A stretch of DNA of 64,000 nucleotides, from contig VWYX01000906.1 of the NCBI GenBank assembly GCA_013396525.1, forward strand, positions 217,037 through 281,036, in the 5' to 3' direction. Made by a program: the position numbers and the translations under genes. This document shows, piece by piece, positions 50,586 through 63,040 of this stretch (the first letter of the stretch is position 1; each line of letters begins with the position of its first letter). The notes beneath the pieces are model-generated. The model worked only from the letters and a program-made list of their open reading frames with translations. It did not search any database and was not told the origin of the DNA. The DNA is from Chaetorhynchus papuensis (lineage: Eukaryota > Chordata > Aves > Passeriformes > Rhipiduridae).

Positions 50586-53500
50586 GTTTCACCACAGCCT
50601 CATATCGGTCAGTGTAAATTCATAGCAGAAAGTCTCATTACTGAGGCCATGCAATTTCTTGCTGTTGGTTACATCTATCCTAATTGGTATTCACATGGGA
50701 TTTGTTTATGAGCTAGATACAAACTTCAACCAAAACATGCAATAGGTATCAGGTACATATGATGAATTGTGAACTTTATTTCTAGTTGCAGAGGAAAAAG
50801 GAAGTACATATTCAAGTCAGCATGATCATAATCAATTAAATGACATTTTTTAAGTCCATCCATTTACCCTTTTCAGGACCAGGTCTTTAAAGCTACTTCA
50901 CTGCCCATTTGCATCAGTTCTGAGACACTAGATTAGGCTCGTAACTGAGAAATCAAAAAAGCCAAGTACTTCTGCTTTAGGGCCTCACACAGGGAGGAAA
51001 AAAAAAAGCCTGAACTTTTTGGTGCCCACTTCTTCAGTAGCAGTGGCAAGTGAGCGCTGGATTTTTGTAAGGCCAGCTGCTAATGAAGTCTTGCTTATAT
51101 CCAGCTGGGAAACAGCTACACGGTTAAATTTTGGCACATGCCAAAACTAAAGCCTACTGTAACCCTTTCAGAACACAATCCTAATGGAAAGCAGCTTACT
51201 CCAACTGATCCATTTCAGACCAGCCCCAACCCCATTATGTGTAAATTTGAAGATTGTAAAGGATTATGAACTGCCCTCAGCTAATTCAACTGTCATTATT
51301 GTTCAGTAACTTTATGTCTTTAACAAGTTGATATACTAACATCAATTTCTCAGAACTGAACAAGCAACTCTACCCCTACATAAACCTCTTAGCTGAAATA
51401 CTGATTTTGGGTGGAGTGCAGCAGTACTGCTGATAAAATGAGCATTAAGTCTGGCTGTACATTTTTTCAAACCATCAGCTACCTGCCCATAGGACAAAAC
51501 TGTAGGTAGAATTCAGACCAATGTCCTGCTTTTAGTTGGAGTAGATTCTCATTGTATTTCACCTAAAAGCTCTTGTAGTGTCTTCCCTTTCAACAACCAG
51601 GCTGTATTTAAAGAAAAATACCCAACGCAAACAAAAAAAATCCACAAATATTGTCTGGTCTTGGCTATACCTTATAGTTTCATGTCATTAAATGATGTCT
51701 GCTGTTTCGCTAGACAGCTTGAAGCTTTTAATACACTTTATGTACTGGCCTTAGTCTGTATTTGCAACCTCTATACAAACATGGAGACACTGAAGAGTTG
51801 AACTTTTCAGGTAACCAGGACTGATCAAAGGAAGTTGTTACTGAAATGGTTGTAAAATGTGGGTAACACCTGACTGACATCTGTTGTGGCATCGTTAGTA
51901 ACAGATCAAGATTTTCACAAAATCCAACTCCCAAGTGTACACACCAGGAACGTTACTGTGTGAAAAGACACGATGTGGTATCAAACCTACTCTGGAGCCA
52001 GATGTGACAAAGCCATTATAGCTGTGTCCTATCTTACTACTACAATGTTGAAACACACAAGTCTCTGAAGTTAGAATGAAAACACTTTAAAAATATAGCT
52101 AGGAAACCACAGAGCTCATGCTTGTAAACATAAGCTGTTGATAACAGCAACAAAAAATAGAAATACCAAAGTGGGAGTGTTCATTAAAAATACTGTTCCC
52201 ATGGTAAAGCTGTTAAGTGGTCTGTAACACTTCAGTGGTAAACTGCATTTTTATGTTAAATAAGAGGGTATCTGCAAGAGGTGAGGAAAGGTCAGATTAA
52301 AGGAAAACCACTGAGTGGTGGGGACATCACCATGCACACACATACTACATTCCAATTACTGATGGCACCAACATGCACTATGGAGCATTACCTGCTGGCT
52401 GCTCCTAGATCCACACCTGTTCTGGAGAAACATCCACCAGCAACAAATGCAAGCCAAGTACTTTATTAAACTGCAACACCCCTAGGATGTTTCTTGAAAT
52501 ATAAGGCTGAACACGCTCGTAGAGAGATCCTGTGAACAGATTACAGCACTCTGCTGAAACACTACAGACACTTTGAATGACCACTACGGCACTGCACTGA
52601 AGTGCAGCTTTAAATTCACGGTTTAGGTTTTATTCAACAGATTTGGCTTTTGTACAACGCCAAATTTTACAAGCTAAGGCTGTTCCTGCTCAAGAGCTTA
52701 CAATCTAGTTTTAGATGGGGGAACCAGAAGAACAAACTTCAATGACAAAATAAGGGACAAAGCAACTTCATGAGTATCAACATGTCAGTCTTTGTCCCTA
52801 AACACACATTTGTTCATTCTCTGGGAGTCAGTACAGTTCTAACAAGAATCCTGAGGACAGAAGTGGCAGAGACCTATAAATGAGGCAACAGGACACTCAT
52901 CACCAGGGTGTAGTGAAAAACTGTTTATTAAGTAAACCAAAGAGATGGCAGATGCAACCATGTGAAGTCTTATTACTGTGGTGTACCTGATGAAGTACTG
53001 CAACTTGACACCTGCTGCGCAGCTACTAAACTCCATGAAGTCCATCAGCCACCCATTTTCATACAAGAATGCCCCAAAATGAAGCAAATTTGAGAGGGAG
53101 AGGAAGAGTGCTGGTAATGGCAATTTTCTAGGACTTTCCCCCAGTCACCCTTTCTCACACAGTGAAGCAGCATGGGAGGTCGCACAAGCTTTGTAACTAC
53201 AAGGTCCCCAAACACTGTTGACCTAATATGTTCATAGCACTCTGTCAGGCAACGCACACAGCTATTTTTACACTGTTAATTTTACTGCTGATAAACAAAC
53301 CAGTTCTTGCTCCATTAACTGGAGTAACTCCTGACAAAATTTCTGTGCAACACAAACCAACAGTAGCTGCAAAGCAAGAACATGACTGTTAAAAAGGGAC
53401 AGTAATTCTGGCAAAATGGATCATTATTACCCAGGCAAACCCTTCCAGGTAACACTCCTATGCATTCCTAGATACACTGAATGGTATGGCTGAATAAACA

Positions 53501-55540
53501 TGGCTGAAGAGAAACAGCCATCTCCCTTAGGTGGAAAAGAAGTAACAGCACTACTGTGGGGTTTCACTTGCATCACACACTCTGCTTCGAAAACAAACTG
53601 AAACATTAAACCTACAGGGAATGCACAGCCCCAGTATGTTCCCAGCAAATTATCCTCTGCCAATGAGGTCAAGCTGCCAAAACAAACTCAGCTGACAACT
53701 GTTTGAAAATTCAGATCCATTCCTGGGGCTTGAGTTTTCTTGCCCAGAAGTGATATGATTTCATCCCCAAGGTATCATGTACATTCACCATCAAACTAAA
53801 AGAATACAGTCTTCTTTCCCACACATAACAAAGTTCAAGGCCTCTCCATTTTACAGTATTAAAAGCAACTGTTTGCATTTTCCTAAACGCTTTTCAACAC
53901 CTGCAGCAAAACAGACGTGAATAAAATTCAACCTTCTTTGTAAGTAACACGAAGTCTGAGTGACCAGAACCCTACTACTGACCTCTTTTCACCATCACTG
54001 TATAAATACAAGTCATACACTCTATTTTTGGGTGTTCTTTGGCTCACATACCAGTTATCAACAAGTTATGTTGTTTTTCCTTCTTCCCTCAGTTTGCTGC
54101 ACAAAGTGTTAGCTGGGGGAAAGGTGGACCTAGTACAGACAGCCTGATCCTCAGCTGTTAGTACTTAGAAATACTGCGTTACCCTTACTTGGAAAACAAA
54201 GTCTGTTAGTGACAAAACATAACTTGATATAAAGTAAGAATACATTGTCTACAAATTGATGACCAGTAATTGACCACACAACACTGTTTTTATTTGAAGT
54301 TGCTAACTTCCAGTATCAGGCTGACTCAAAACCGTGACTTCTCTCACCACGTTCACTGGTGAACTTTGTGACTGTCACTTGCCTTAACTCTTAAGACCAT
54401 ACCAAGAGGAAAGAACATAAGGAAACTTAAATCACCAGGTTTTTAAGACTTTAAAATATCCAGTAACTTCATTCTTGCACAGTGCTGTCCCGCTGTACAC
54501 TCCCTTCCCCCACTGCCAACTGATCAAAATGAGAACATCCTTATTATGGAAAATACACTTAATTCAAGTAGATTTTAAACCTTGTTGCAAAAGTACTGAA
54601 GTAGCATCTTAAACAGAAAAATAATTACTGCCCTTTGAAGTAGTTTCAGTTTTTTAATGGTGTATGAATGTGGACTTGGTAACTGAAAGAAAAAACTTCC
54701 ATCAACTACATCTAAGTTATAGGAAAGAAGGCAAATTCCTTATGATCTGGTCATTCTGTTGGAAAGAAGAAAGTAAAGCAGGTTTGTGCGTCTTCATTTT
54801 CTGCTTCCGTTGCAGCTCACCGGTTACCTATGCAAATACTTCAAAGTTTAACTTAAACAGAAAAAAATTGTACGTGAATCCTTAAACAGTATTATAAAGG
54901 TTAAAGACATGATGATTCTGCCAAAGTATATAAATTTCAAGTTTTGAATAAACCATGTATGAAGGCAAGTGGTTAAAACAGTATAACCTCAAGATACATT
55001 CCCTTAAATACACTTCCAACTGAAGCTTTCCCAAGCTCACTCCTGGTGTTTTAGTGTTTTTGTTTCATTTGGGATTTTTTGTTTTGGTAATTTTTTCCAC
55101 CCCCAGATGCAGCTATCGGTAATACAGTTTTGTACAACAGGAACTCTGCATTTCAGTCAGTCTTTCTTCACGCTTAAAGCTCTTTAGAGATGAAAAGGAT
55201 AAAGCTCTTGTCCTATTGCAATCTGACAAACTGACTTAGGTCATTAGTTTCATTAACAGTAAAGTATGAGATAATATAAAACACAGCCAAAAAAAGCTAC
55301 TTTTAAGCACTTGTGTCCAACAGCAAAGACATCAGCACTTTAAATTTGCAGCACTGTTTCTCCCAACAGAGAACAGATGCCTATGGTCAGAGAAACAAGT
55401 TCCATGAACACACTTGTCAAACTGATTTTGTTTTAAATTCACCTCAAAATGGAATGTTTCAAATCATGAAAGGGTCTAAACATAAACATTATTTAATATT
55501 AGATACACACTAAGTTTTTATTAAGCATTACACTAGAACT
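50586..55540. other. Intergenic DNA between convergent NFE2L3 and HNRNPA2B1
   Basis: About 5 kb of AT-rich sequence lies between the two tail-to-tail genes. I see no open frame with a recognisable domain, no CR1 and no structured RNA. Parts could be extended 3' UTR of either gene. Confidence 0.5.
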
Positions 55541-55888
55541 ACTTTGGTATAAAAATACTTTATTTTAAAGCTATGAAAGTTATAAATATATGTAGTTAAA
55601 CTTTCTACTCACAGAATGTTTGCTATTTTAACATTAGTGATTTGTTTCTCCTAACGAATCTGAATTTTATTCGAAAGGTTTACAAGACATTATTACTATA
55701 ATTTAAAAAAACCCATCATTACAGGGAGCTGTACTAATTGTGATGTTTTATCAGTATTCATTTAACCTCTAGATTTTTAATGAAGGCAGCAAAAACAACT
55801 ATTTTCTGATGATACAGAATTTCTTATTTCTTGAAGCGTTTCTGTGGTTGACCACTTCTTCATTAGTTACCTGCAGCATGGCACCTTC
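55540..55888 (-). other. HNRNPA2B1: Possible alternative terminal 3'-UTR exon of HNRNPA2B1
   Basis: On the minus strand a strong acceptor (a T-rich tract ending CTTTGGCAG) precedes GAAGGTGCC, with the exon starting at 55888. A minus-strand AATAAA lies at plus 55559-55564. A short exon ending at GTAACTAATG is also possible. The assignment to HNRNPA2B1 rests on strand, position and the spliced nature of its 3' UTR. Confidence 0.4.
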
Positions 55889-57089
55889 CTGCCAAAGAAA
55901 AAAAAAGTGTATCTGAAGATGTTTATCACATATGTCTAAACCAAATTACCAATAGGGGAACTTCAGCCATTTTTTAAAAAAAAAAAGTATAAGCAGTTCA
56001 CTGGTGTGTCTAACACAAAAGGAACAGGACTTTTGTTAGCTGAGTCCACGTTCTTCAATGGGTAGCCGCCTAAAGGCAATGAACTTTGAAAATAAGGCAT
56101 TTTTGGTTGCCTTTTTTTTGGTAGGTTTTGTTGATTTTTATTTAAAAACCAAATCTAGTAGAGTATGCCACCCTTACTCTGAGTAACTCATTCATTACTT
56201 GATAAATTTCCATTAATTTGAGGTGCAAACATTCAGTGCAGTGAGAGTAAGGCTGACTAAATTTGGCACTAAGGTTTGTTAGCTGCAAGAACTATAAAAA
56301 ATGGTGGAAACCTCAACATTCTAGCCAAATTCCAATTTACATAAATACATTGTACACTTATGAAATACCACCTGCGGTTTCATTTGAAGTTTTCACTTCC
56401 CCTCCTAAAGAACTGCTTATGCAGTTGTTAAAAGAATGGACGACACATTCCTTCACAGAGGCAGATGTATTCTGTGGTGCAATTTTTCCTTACACGTAAA
56501 CAGTCTACAGTTACTTGGGAACCTTCAGGATGAAATGTGTTATATAAAATAGATTACAGCAGACAAGACACATAACAACATAGTTCATTTTCAACAGCAC
56601 AGAACTACCTTCATTGCATTACCTTGCAACCACCATAATGCATAGACTCCCAAGAAAAAGAAAATGTTGCAGGATGCAAAAATAAAGTTGTATGATTTAA
56701 TTAACTTGTGACCTACCATTTTAACTACCAACACCAGGGATGGAACCCTTGCAAAGCTTTACTAATGGACACTTGCAGGTCTCATTTGTTCAACTGTAGC
56801 AGTGTACAGTGGCAGCAGTCTATGCTTGTCCAGGGTTCATATCATAGCTAGATTCCAGTAGGAAAAAAATATGTTAAGTAGCTGAAATTAACATTTTTTT
56901 TTTGTAAAAAAATTTAATAATACAAGAAAACAGGATTCACAAGTTTCTTTTCAATTTGTAATTGTTAACTCAATTCATTGCTATGTTAAACTACATAACG
57001 ATAATCACTATACTGAAAGAATACTGTCATACATTATTAGTTTCTTGGTTTTGAAACATTAAAGAAAGGAAAAGTAAATAAGATCTTAC

Positions 57090-57321
57090 CTAAAGAAGTT
57101 TAACTGAAGCTTAGAACTATTTTGCTCTACACCCTCAGCCTTCGTTGCCATCCTTATAAACAATCTACCGTAGTTAAAGCTTTGCAGAGATACAGCACAG
57201 CTTTTTAAGACTGGCTGAACTTTTAGTGACGTTTTCAAGAGTTCTCTTGTACTAGACCTGCGTCCCTGGAAGAGTACCTTGCTGGGGGTATTTCCTTTCC
57301 TTGCCATTGAAGAAGCAGCAT
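57090..57321 (-). other. HNRNPA2B1: Possible alternatively spliced 3'-UTR exon of HNRNPA2B1
   Basis: This 232-base segment on the minus strand has an acceptor (TTTAGATTTTTTAG) and a strong donor (CTTTAG followed by GTAAGATC). It contains a 73-codon open frame with no recognisable domain, which I treat as chance. It lies downstream of the first HNRNPA2B1 poly(A) signal. It would therefore be used only in transcripts that bypass that signal, as in the alternative 3'-UTR splicing known for this gene. Confidence 0.5.
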
Positions 57322-57529
57322 CTAAAAAATCTAAAAAGGTGTTTCTCCTTGCAGAGATACCCCTTAAGTTACCTAGATATTTTAAACCTGGTAATTTACA
57401 GACAACATAATTTTTCTCACCAGCATTAAATTTTACACGTACAACAATAGCTTTGTATTATTTGTGGGACCTTATACTACCCACTCCTTGCCTTATTTTA
57501 CAGTATTAAAAAAAAAATCTAAAATTACA

Positions 57530-58020
57530 CAATATTTCCTTTAGAATTATTTTATTAAAATCATAAATGTACAACAGCTTCTTAACTCTACACACGCACT
57601 TAAATTTTTAAAAGGAAAACGTTATGTCTTATTACACCATGATCCTGGCTAAAAGCTTTTCAAAACTTTGAGAAAAATCTTAAAAAAGGTTTCACATGTC
57701 ACCTGAAACTTACAAATTTAACATTATCAAAGGAATGCTTCTACACTTACAAAGACCACTAGAAAGAAACAACAATTAAAAAGCTAAGAAACTGTCTCAA
57801 AGGCATTTTTACAATCCTTCCTCCACAGTAAGGTAATGTTATTAAATAATCCAAATCCATTCACAAAATGGCTCTCTGCATCTGCTCTGGTGTCTTCTGC
57901 CATATCACTGCATATTTATGCATGACTGAGATAAGTGTTTCCTTAACATTGTTATTTCGATAACCTGAAGCTGTTCTGTTACCTCTGGGCTCTCATCCTC
58001 TCCTATTTATACAGTGAAGC
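57530..58020 (-). other. HNRNPA2B1: HNRNPA2B1 exon 12, main 3'-UTR exon
   Basis: The minus strand begins at 58020 after an acceptor ending AACAG, with GCTTCACTGTATAAATAGG, and runs about 490 bases to an AATAAA at plus 57551-57556. As I recall it, the mammalian HNRNPA2B1 3' UTR has closely similar sequence, including the region around 57650-57900, so this UTR appears strongly conserved. It is separated from the stop-codon exon by a 152-base intron. Confidence 0.8.
57551..57556 (-). terminator. HNRNPA2B1: Poly(A) signal of HNRNPA2B1
   Basis: The minus strand reads AATAAA within TTAATAAAATAATTC, at the end of the conserved 3'-UTR exon. Cleavage is expected near 57530-57540. Confidence 0.7.
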
Positions 58021-58193
58021 CTGTTTCAACAGAAGTAAAGAGTAAAAAAAATAGGTTATGAAATTATTCATCTAACCATTTTTTAAAGGAAAGATAATAT
58101 CCTAAAAAGCTTTTAACTCCTGCAGCTACTCTCAAGAATCACTGCAATTTTAACACTTATAAACATACTTACCCATGGCATGCTTGAAGAAAC

Positions 58194-58255
58194 TCAGTAA
58201 CGGCTCCTCCCTCCATATCCACCACTTCCTCCACTGCCCCCTGGACCATAGTTTC
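58194..58255 (-). CDS. HNRNPA2B1: HNRNPA2B1 exon 11: C-terminus and stop
   Basis: On the minus strand the acceptor GCAATTGCAG is followed by GAAACTATGG. The frame encodes (G)NYGPGGSGGSGGYGGRSRY and then TGA (58194-58196). The exon continues as non-coding to a donor GTAAGT, with its low end at 58173, so the stop codon lies just upstream of a 3'-UTR intron. The start of this exon completes the PY nuclear localisation region begun in exon 10. Confidence 0.95.
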
Positions 58256-58964
58256 CTGCAATTGCAGAACAAGAAACAGAATGGTCCCATCAGTACACTT
58301 TTTTAATCTAGGAATGTTTTTGACTGGAACAATCAATCAAAGCTTGACTGAATGAAGAGTTAACATCTGTTTTACTTCCAGTGACAGCATATACAACAAA
58401 GACTTCTAACATTTCACTGTCTTCCTCTAAATAACCTCCAAGGAGTGCCACAGTAAGCAACTACATGCTGAAATCTTAGAAGATTCAACAGTACCACATG
58501 TAATTTGATGCACTGTGCTGTCTTGAGCCTGTGAGGGCTGACTTTGTTTGCATGATAAACCTTACAAGAAAGGGCTTCATGTTTCAGTTTCCATTTCACA
58601 AGCTTTATATTCCATATTAAGTAACATTCAGACAAAAAAAAAAGCAGGAAATATCAGAAAAAAATGACACAAAAGAAGGATAAAAAGAAATCCCAGGAAA
58701 TATGCTGGAGATGAAGTAACTAAACTCTCCACAAATAGTGTTAGCTGACAACAAAGAACATGAAATAAAATCTTTAAACTTGAAATTGCAAAACACTGTA
58801 GAAAAAGTTAGTATATTTTATCTGCTTAAAAATAATTAAAATAATTTTCCCTGAGACAAGCTTTACAATCTCAAGATAGGACACTGAAGCCAACTTGCAG
58901 AAAGCACACAGGCACTGCAGTCCATCTGCTGCAGAAGTTATCCAGTTTCTACCATATCCATCTT

Positions 58965-59513
<549 letters not shown>

Positions 59514-59704
59514 CTAAATAAAGTGCAAAATCACATACATATTACAGCAGTGCATGCACCAAACAGTGTTTTCATTCTATTTCCTACTACTTGAGAAACA
59601 ACAGCTTCCTTAGGCAACATTTTCAAACACCCCTCCCCCCATCCTCAAATGACTTGCAGTAATTTATAACTGAAATGCTTGAACATTTTAAGCCTAAACG
59701 TTAC

Positions 59705-59824
59705 CTCCTCCATAGTTGTCATAACCACCTCCATAACCACCACCCTGGTTGCCATATCCAGGTCCTCCTCCACCGTAGCCTCCTCTTCCTCCTCCGTAAC
59801 CAGGACTGCCACCAAAGTTGCCAC
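59705..59824 (-). CDS. HNRNPA2B1: HNRNPA2B1 exon 9: Gly/Tyr-rich, alternatively spliced in mammals
   Basis: These 120 bases run from the acceptor TTGTCACAG to the donor GTAACG. They encode GNFGGSPGYGGGRGGYGG, GGPGYGNQGGGYGGGYDNYGG. The length is a multiple of three, so skipping keeps the frame. The corresponding mammalian exon is skipped in the A2b/B1b isoforms. It is rich in aromatic and glycine residues typical of phase-separating hnRNP tails. Confidence 0.96.
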
Positions 59825-60293
59825 CTGTGACAACATAACCCTTTCAAATGAATTTTTCAATACAGAGGGCACTCAAATGATACACAATCAAAGTATATTC
59901 TTCTGTTTAGAAGAACAAAAAGGAAGAAAAAGGTGATTTTGTAAAGAAATTTCTATGAACAGTATTTTTTGAAGCACATACCAACTCCCACCCTAACTGA
60001 ACTGTGACCAAACCCCACCACTCAGATGCCTAAAGACCTCAAAGGAAATTAATTAAAATCTTCATTTTTCAGGAAATTTAAGACCCACCCATCCTAAAGA
60101 AAAGAATGGTTGTCCAAGAAATAACCATACAGTTTGCCATATGGAAATTTGACATAAGCCAAGAACCATGTATGCCTCTTAAAGCCAAGAAAATAGCTCG
60201 GGTAATTAATATAAATGTTATACATATGGACATAAATATGGAAGTGTTTCTTAATGAGAGAAAAATATGTCACCACCACAACAGCAAACTAAC

Positions 60294-60356
60294 CTCCAGG
60301 TCCTCCACCATATCCGTTATATCCATCACCAAATCCACGGCCACTTCCATATCCAT
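60294..60356 (-). CDS. HNRNPA2B1: HNRNPA2B1 exon 8: Gly-rich
   Basis: These 63 bases run from an acceptor ending TCCCAATAG to a donor GTTAGT. They encode (D)GYGSGRGFGDGYNGYGGGPG. The frame is open and in phase with exons 7 and 9. The donor GTTAGT is weaker than the other donors of the gene. Confidence 0.95.
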
Positions 60357-60851
60357 CTATTGGGAGAAAAAAAACCAAAGGATTTCAATTTACCTGCAGC
60401 AAACTCGCCAAATTCTCAAACCCTTATGACCCTAAGAACCAAATCTCAGAAATTATCAATTAAGAACATGAACAATTAACTTCAGAAAAACAGAAGTGAA
60501 ATATCTAATCATCACTCTACATTCTTCATTTTCTTGCATTTGTACAGTACCCAGTTTTAAAAGGTCAAGCAAGTGCTGCACAGAATCAGAGAAATCTCTG
60601 ATGTTCTTAGCAAATAATTAAGTTTAGGTTACTTTTGGCTTTCAGTAGAAGATAAAAAAAAACCCCAACCAAAACAAAACAAAAAAAACCAAAACATAAC
60701 TTCATTTGCAAATTACTTTTCCCAAAAATTCTTTCAACTGCTACAGCTGCAGTTAAATTAAACAGCACTAGTGCATACAAAGTTATCCAGAACCAGAAAG
60801 ACAGTATTAATAAAGTAAAAAATGTAAATGCTACAAACATGCCTGGCTTAC

Positions 60852-60932
60852 CGGCTCCCCCTCTGAAGTTGCTGCCAGGTCCTGGACCAAAGTTGCCACC
60901 GCCTCCACGAGCATCACCGAAACCGAAGTTCC
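60852..60932 (-). CDS. HNRNPA2B1: HNRNPA2B1 exon 7: RGG/Gly-rich
   Basis: These 81 bases run from the acceptor AACTGTTACAG to the donor GTAAGCC. They encode NFGFGDARGGGGNFGPGPG, SNFRGGA. The positions I recall as Ser in the mammalian protein (GDSRGG, RGGSDG) are Ala here, conservative changes in a low-complexity region. Confidence 0.95.
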
Positions 60933-61021
60933 CTGTAACAGTTTAACATTTGTAAGTAGTGAGATTGTGGAAAGTGAACACAAAAACCAACCACAAACCA
61001 GTAACCATTACTTGTAATTAC

Positions 61022-61123
61022 CTCCTCTCCCACTCCTAGAATTTTGAACCTCCTGCATTTCCTGTCTAGAGAGAGCTTTCCTTACTTCTGCATTATGGCC
61101 ATTGATGGTGTGGTACTTCTGCA
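61022..61123 (-). CDS. HNRNPA2B1: HNRNPA2B1 exon 6: end of RRM2 and start of RGG region
   Basis: These 102 bases run from the acceptor GGTTACAG to the donor GTAATTAC. They encode the end of RRM2 (QKYHTINGHNAEVRKALS) and then RQEMQEVQNSRSGRGG, the linker into the RGG box. The exon completes a Leu codon split with exon 5. Confidence 0.96.
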
Positions 61124-61416
61124 CTGTAACCATACAAAATAAAGAGGCTATCAGCATTTAACTGGCAACAAGTCACAGTATCAGACTTCCAATCCATACA
61201 CATTCTGAATAATATGGAAGAACACAAAATACCAAATGATTTTTAAACAAAGATGACAGTACTTATTTGAAATACATGTTCCCACACAATTCAGCAACCT
61301 ATGACGTAGCAAATATACAGGCACATACCAAATCCCAGTATCTGCAAGTTTAGCTTTACACAACCACCAAGGCTGCAAGAATTAATACTATCAGAGGAAA
61401 GAGTGAAATTACTTAC

Positions 61417-61627
61417 ATACAATTTTATCCACAGGATCATGGTCATCAAATGTAACAAATCCAAACCCTCTCTTTTTACCAGACTGTCTGTCAGTAATGA
61501 TTTCAATAGTGTCGATTTTTCCATATTCCTCAAAATAGTCACGAAGGTGGTGCTCTTCAGTGTCCTCTTTAATACCACCAACAAATAGTTTTTTCACAGT
61601 AACATGAGCACCGGGTTTTCCAGATTC
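61417..61627 (-). CDS. HNRNPA2B1: HNRNPA2B1 exon 5: RRM2
   Basis: These 211 bases run from the acceptor TCTTTTAACAG to the donor GTAAGTAA. They encode ESGKPGAHVTV, RNP2 as KLFVGGI, the helix region KEDTEEHHLRDYFEEYGK, and RNP1 within GKKRGFGFVTF. The aromatic residues that stack on RNA (Phe in RNP2, two Phe in RNP1) are all present. The frame is intact and the exon ends after the first base of a Leu codon. Confidence 0.97.
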
Positions 61628-62893
61628 CTGTTAAAAGAACTCTTTAAATCAGCACAAAGAAAAACAATTTTGCAAAGTACTATTTTGCCAGGATTTCAGA
61701 AAAAGAATTCAGATAAACTAGGATTTTCCAAGTACTGAGGTACAGCCCTTTTGTTAGGCATGATCTTGCAAGCTTGTTTAGGAGGCCTTCTGGGAGGGAA
61801 GTAACACAGGGTTACCTGGAGGTTTTTCCTCCCATCTTTATGTCAAAGCCTTAAAAAGCACTGAAAAATATATAAATCAACTATTCGAAAGAACTGTAAC
61901 TTAAGTTAGAGCATGATTCTTGTAATTGTTTAAACAAAAATGCACCAGCTTCTTCTGCCCAATTCCCCAACAGCACTGATGCGCATTCCACTTGTATCAA
62001 GGTCCTTCAATCTCAGCAAATTCACAACTATGCATTTTAACCCCTTTAAACAGTGTGCACACATGCTGCTGTAATAAACTTTTTCAAAATGCTAACCATT
62101 TCTGCATTGTGCAGAGAATGGAAAGAAAACTGAGATAGCTAACAGAGGTACCAGTGATTACAATTTCCATTTCCCCATACCTTCGGGACAGCTCATTCAA
62201 TTCTAGTTTATCAGCCCAAATATATTAAACACCTTGGTCCAACCTTAATCTGGTAAGCCCTCCCAGGACTCCCATGTGGTGAACAGAACTTGCCTTATAA
62301 TCCACACTTGCTCCTCAAGTACCTCTGTGCTACAGTAACCTGGCTTACAGGTTCACCTTGTTCCTGTATATATATGTAGTTTGTACCCTGAAGCTGAAAT
62401 CAAGTATACCTGGGGCTAAAACCAGCACAAGTCCACAGATGATTTTGGACATGACCACCAGAAAATAAGTTTCCCCACTACATTCTCTGTTTTTATACAC
62501 CTTTTAGAAATACCCCAAGAAGATTTTGGAAGAGTCAGAAAGACTGACAGGAGTTTATTAATTTGAGGCTTAGTAACTGTAACCATTCCAAAGAAGAGTT
62601 ACTTTAGAATTTGCATAATTACAATACTCAACATGTTTTCTACAACACTATTTTCAGACCCCAGATGTGTCCCTTACAGACATAATTCCACAACCAGAAT
62701 AACCTAATAATTCACTGTAATAGAAGACATTTACATAAGAGACAGAAAGTGTGGGAAATAGTGCCCCAACTATGGGCTTTTAATTAGGTAACTTAAACCC
62801 AGGCAATTTCAAACAAGAACAAAGCCTAACTGTCTGACCAAAACAAGTACTTTTCAAAGCATGAGAAGCATCTGCTTTCAAAGCCATACTTAC
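61628..62893 (-). other. HNRNPA2B1: HNRNPA2B1 intron 4
   Basis: This 1.27-kb intron lies between exons 4 and 5. It is ordinary AT-rich sequence and I recognise no repeat or RNA gene. Confidence 0.9.
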
Positions 62894-63040
62894 CTCTCTA
62901 GCCACAGCTCTCTTAGGCTCAACCACTCTTCCATCAATCGTGTGAGGTCTTGCAGCCATAGCTGCATCAACTTCAGCCATGGAAGAGAATGTTACAAAAC
63001 CAAACCCCCTTGATCTTTTGCTTGCAGGATCCCTCATTAC
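62894..63040 (-). CDS. HNRNPA2B1: HNRNPA2B1 exon 4: second half of RRM1
   Basis: hnRNP A2/B1 is an abundant nuclear RNA-binding protein acting in pre-mRNA splicing, mRNA transport and RNA sorting. It has two RRMs and a glycine-rich prion-like tail. These 147 bases (49 codons, phase 0) run from the acceptor TTTGTTTTAG to the donor GTAAGT. They encode VMRDPASKRS, RNP1 as RGFGFVTF, and on through MAEVDAAMAARPHTIDGRVV to VEPKRAVARE. The first exons, including the alternatively used B1-specific exon, lie beyond the right edge. All coding exons in the window join in frame without a stop until TGA at 58194-58196. Identity is certain at family level, and the A2B1-specific tail separates it from HNRNPA1 and A3. 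Confidence 0.97.

Noticed and set aside
57086..57307. 73-codon minus-strand open frame starting MARKGNTPSK
   Set aside because: It lies within an apparent 3'-UTR exon of HNRNPA2B1, downstream of its stop codon, and has no recognisable domain.
59645..59936. Open frames on both strands rich in Glu/Val or Ser/Thr over HNRNPA2B1 exon 9
   Set aside because: They are shifted-frame and antisense readings of the Gly/Tyr-rich exon 9, which has clear splice sites in the correct frame.
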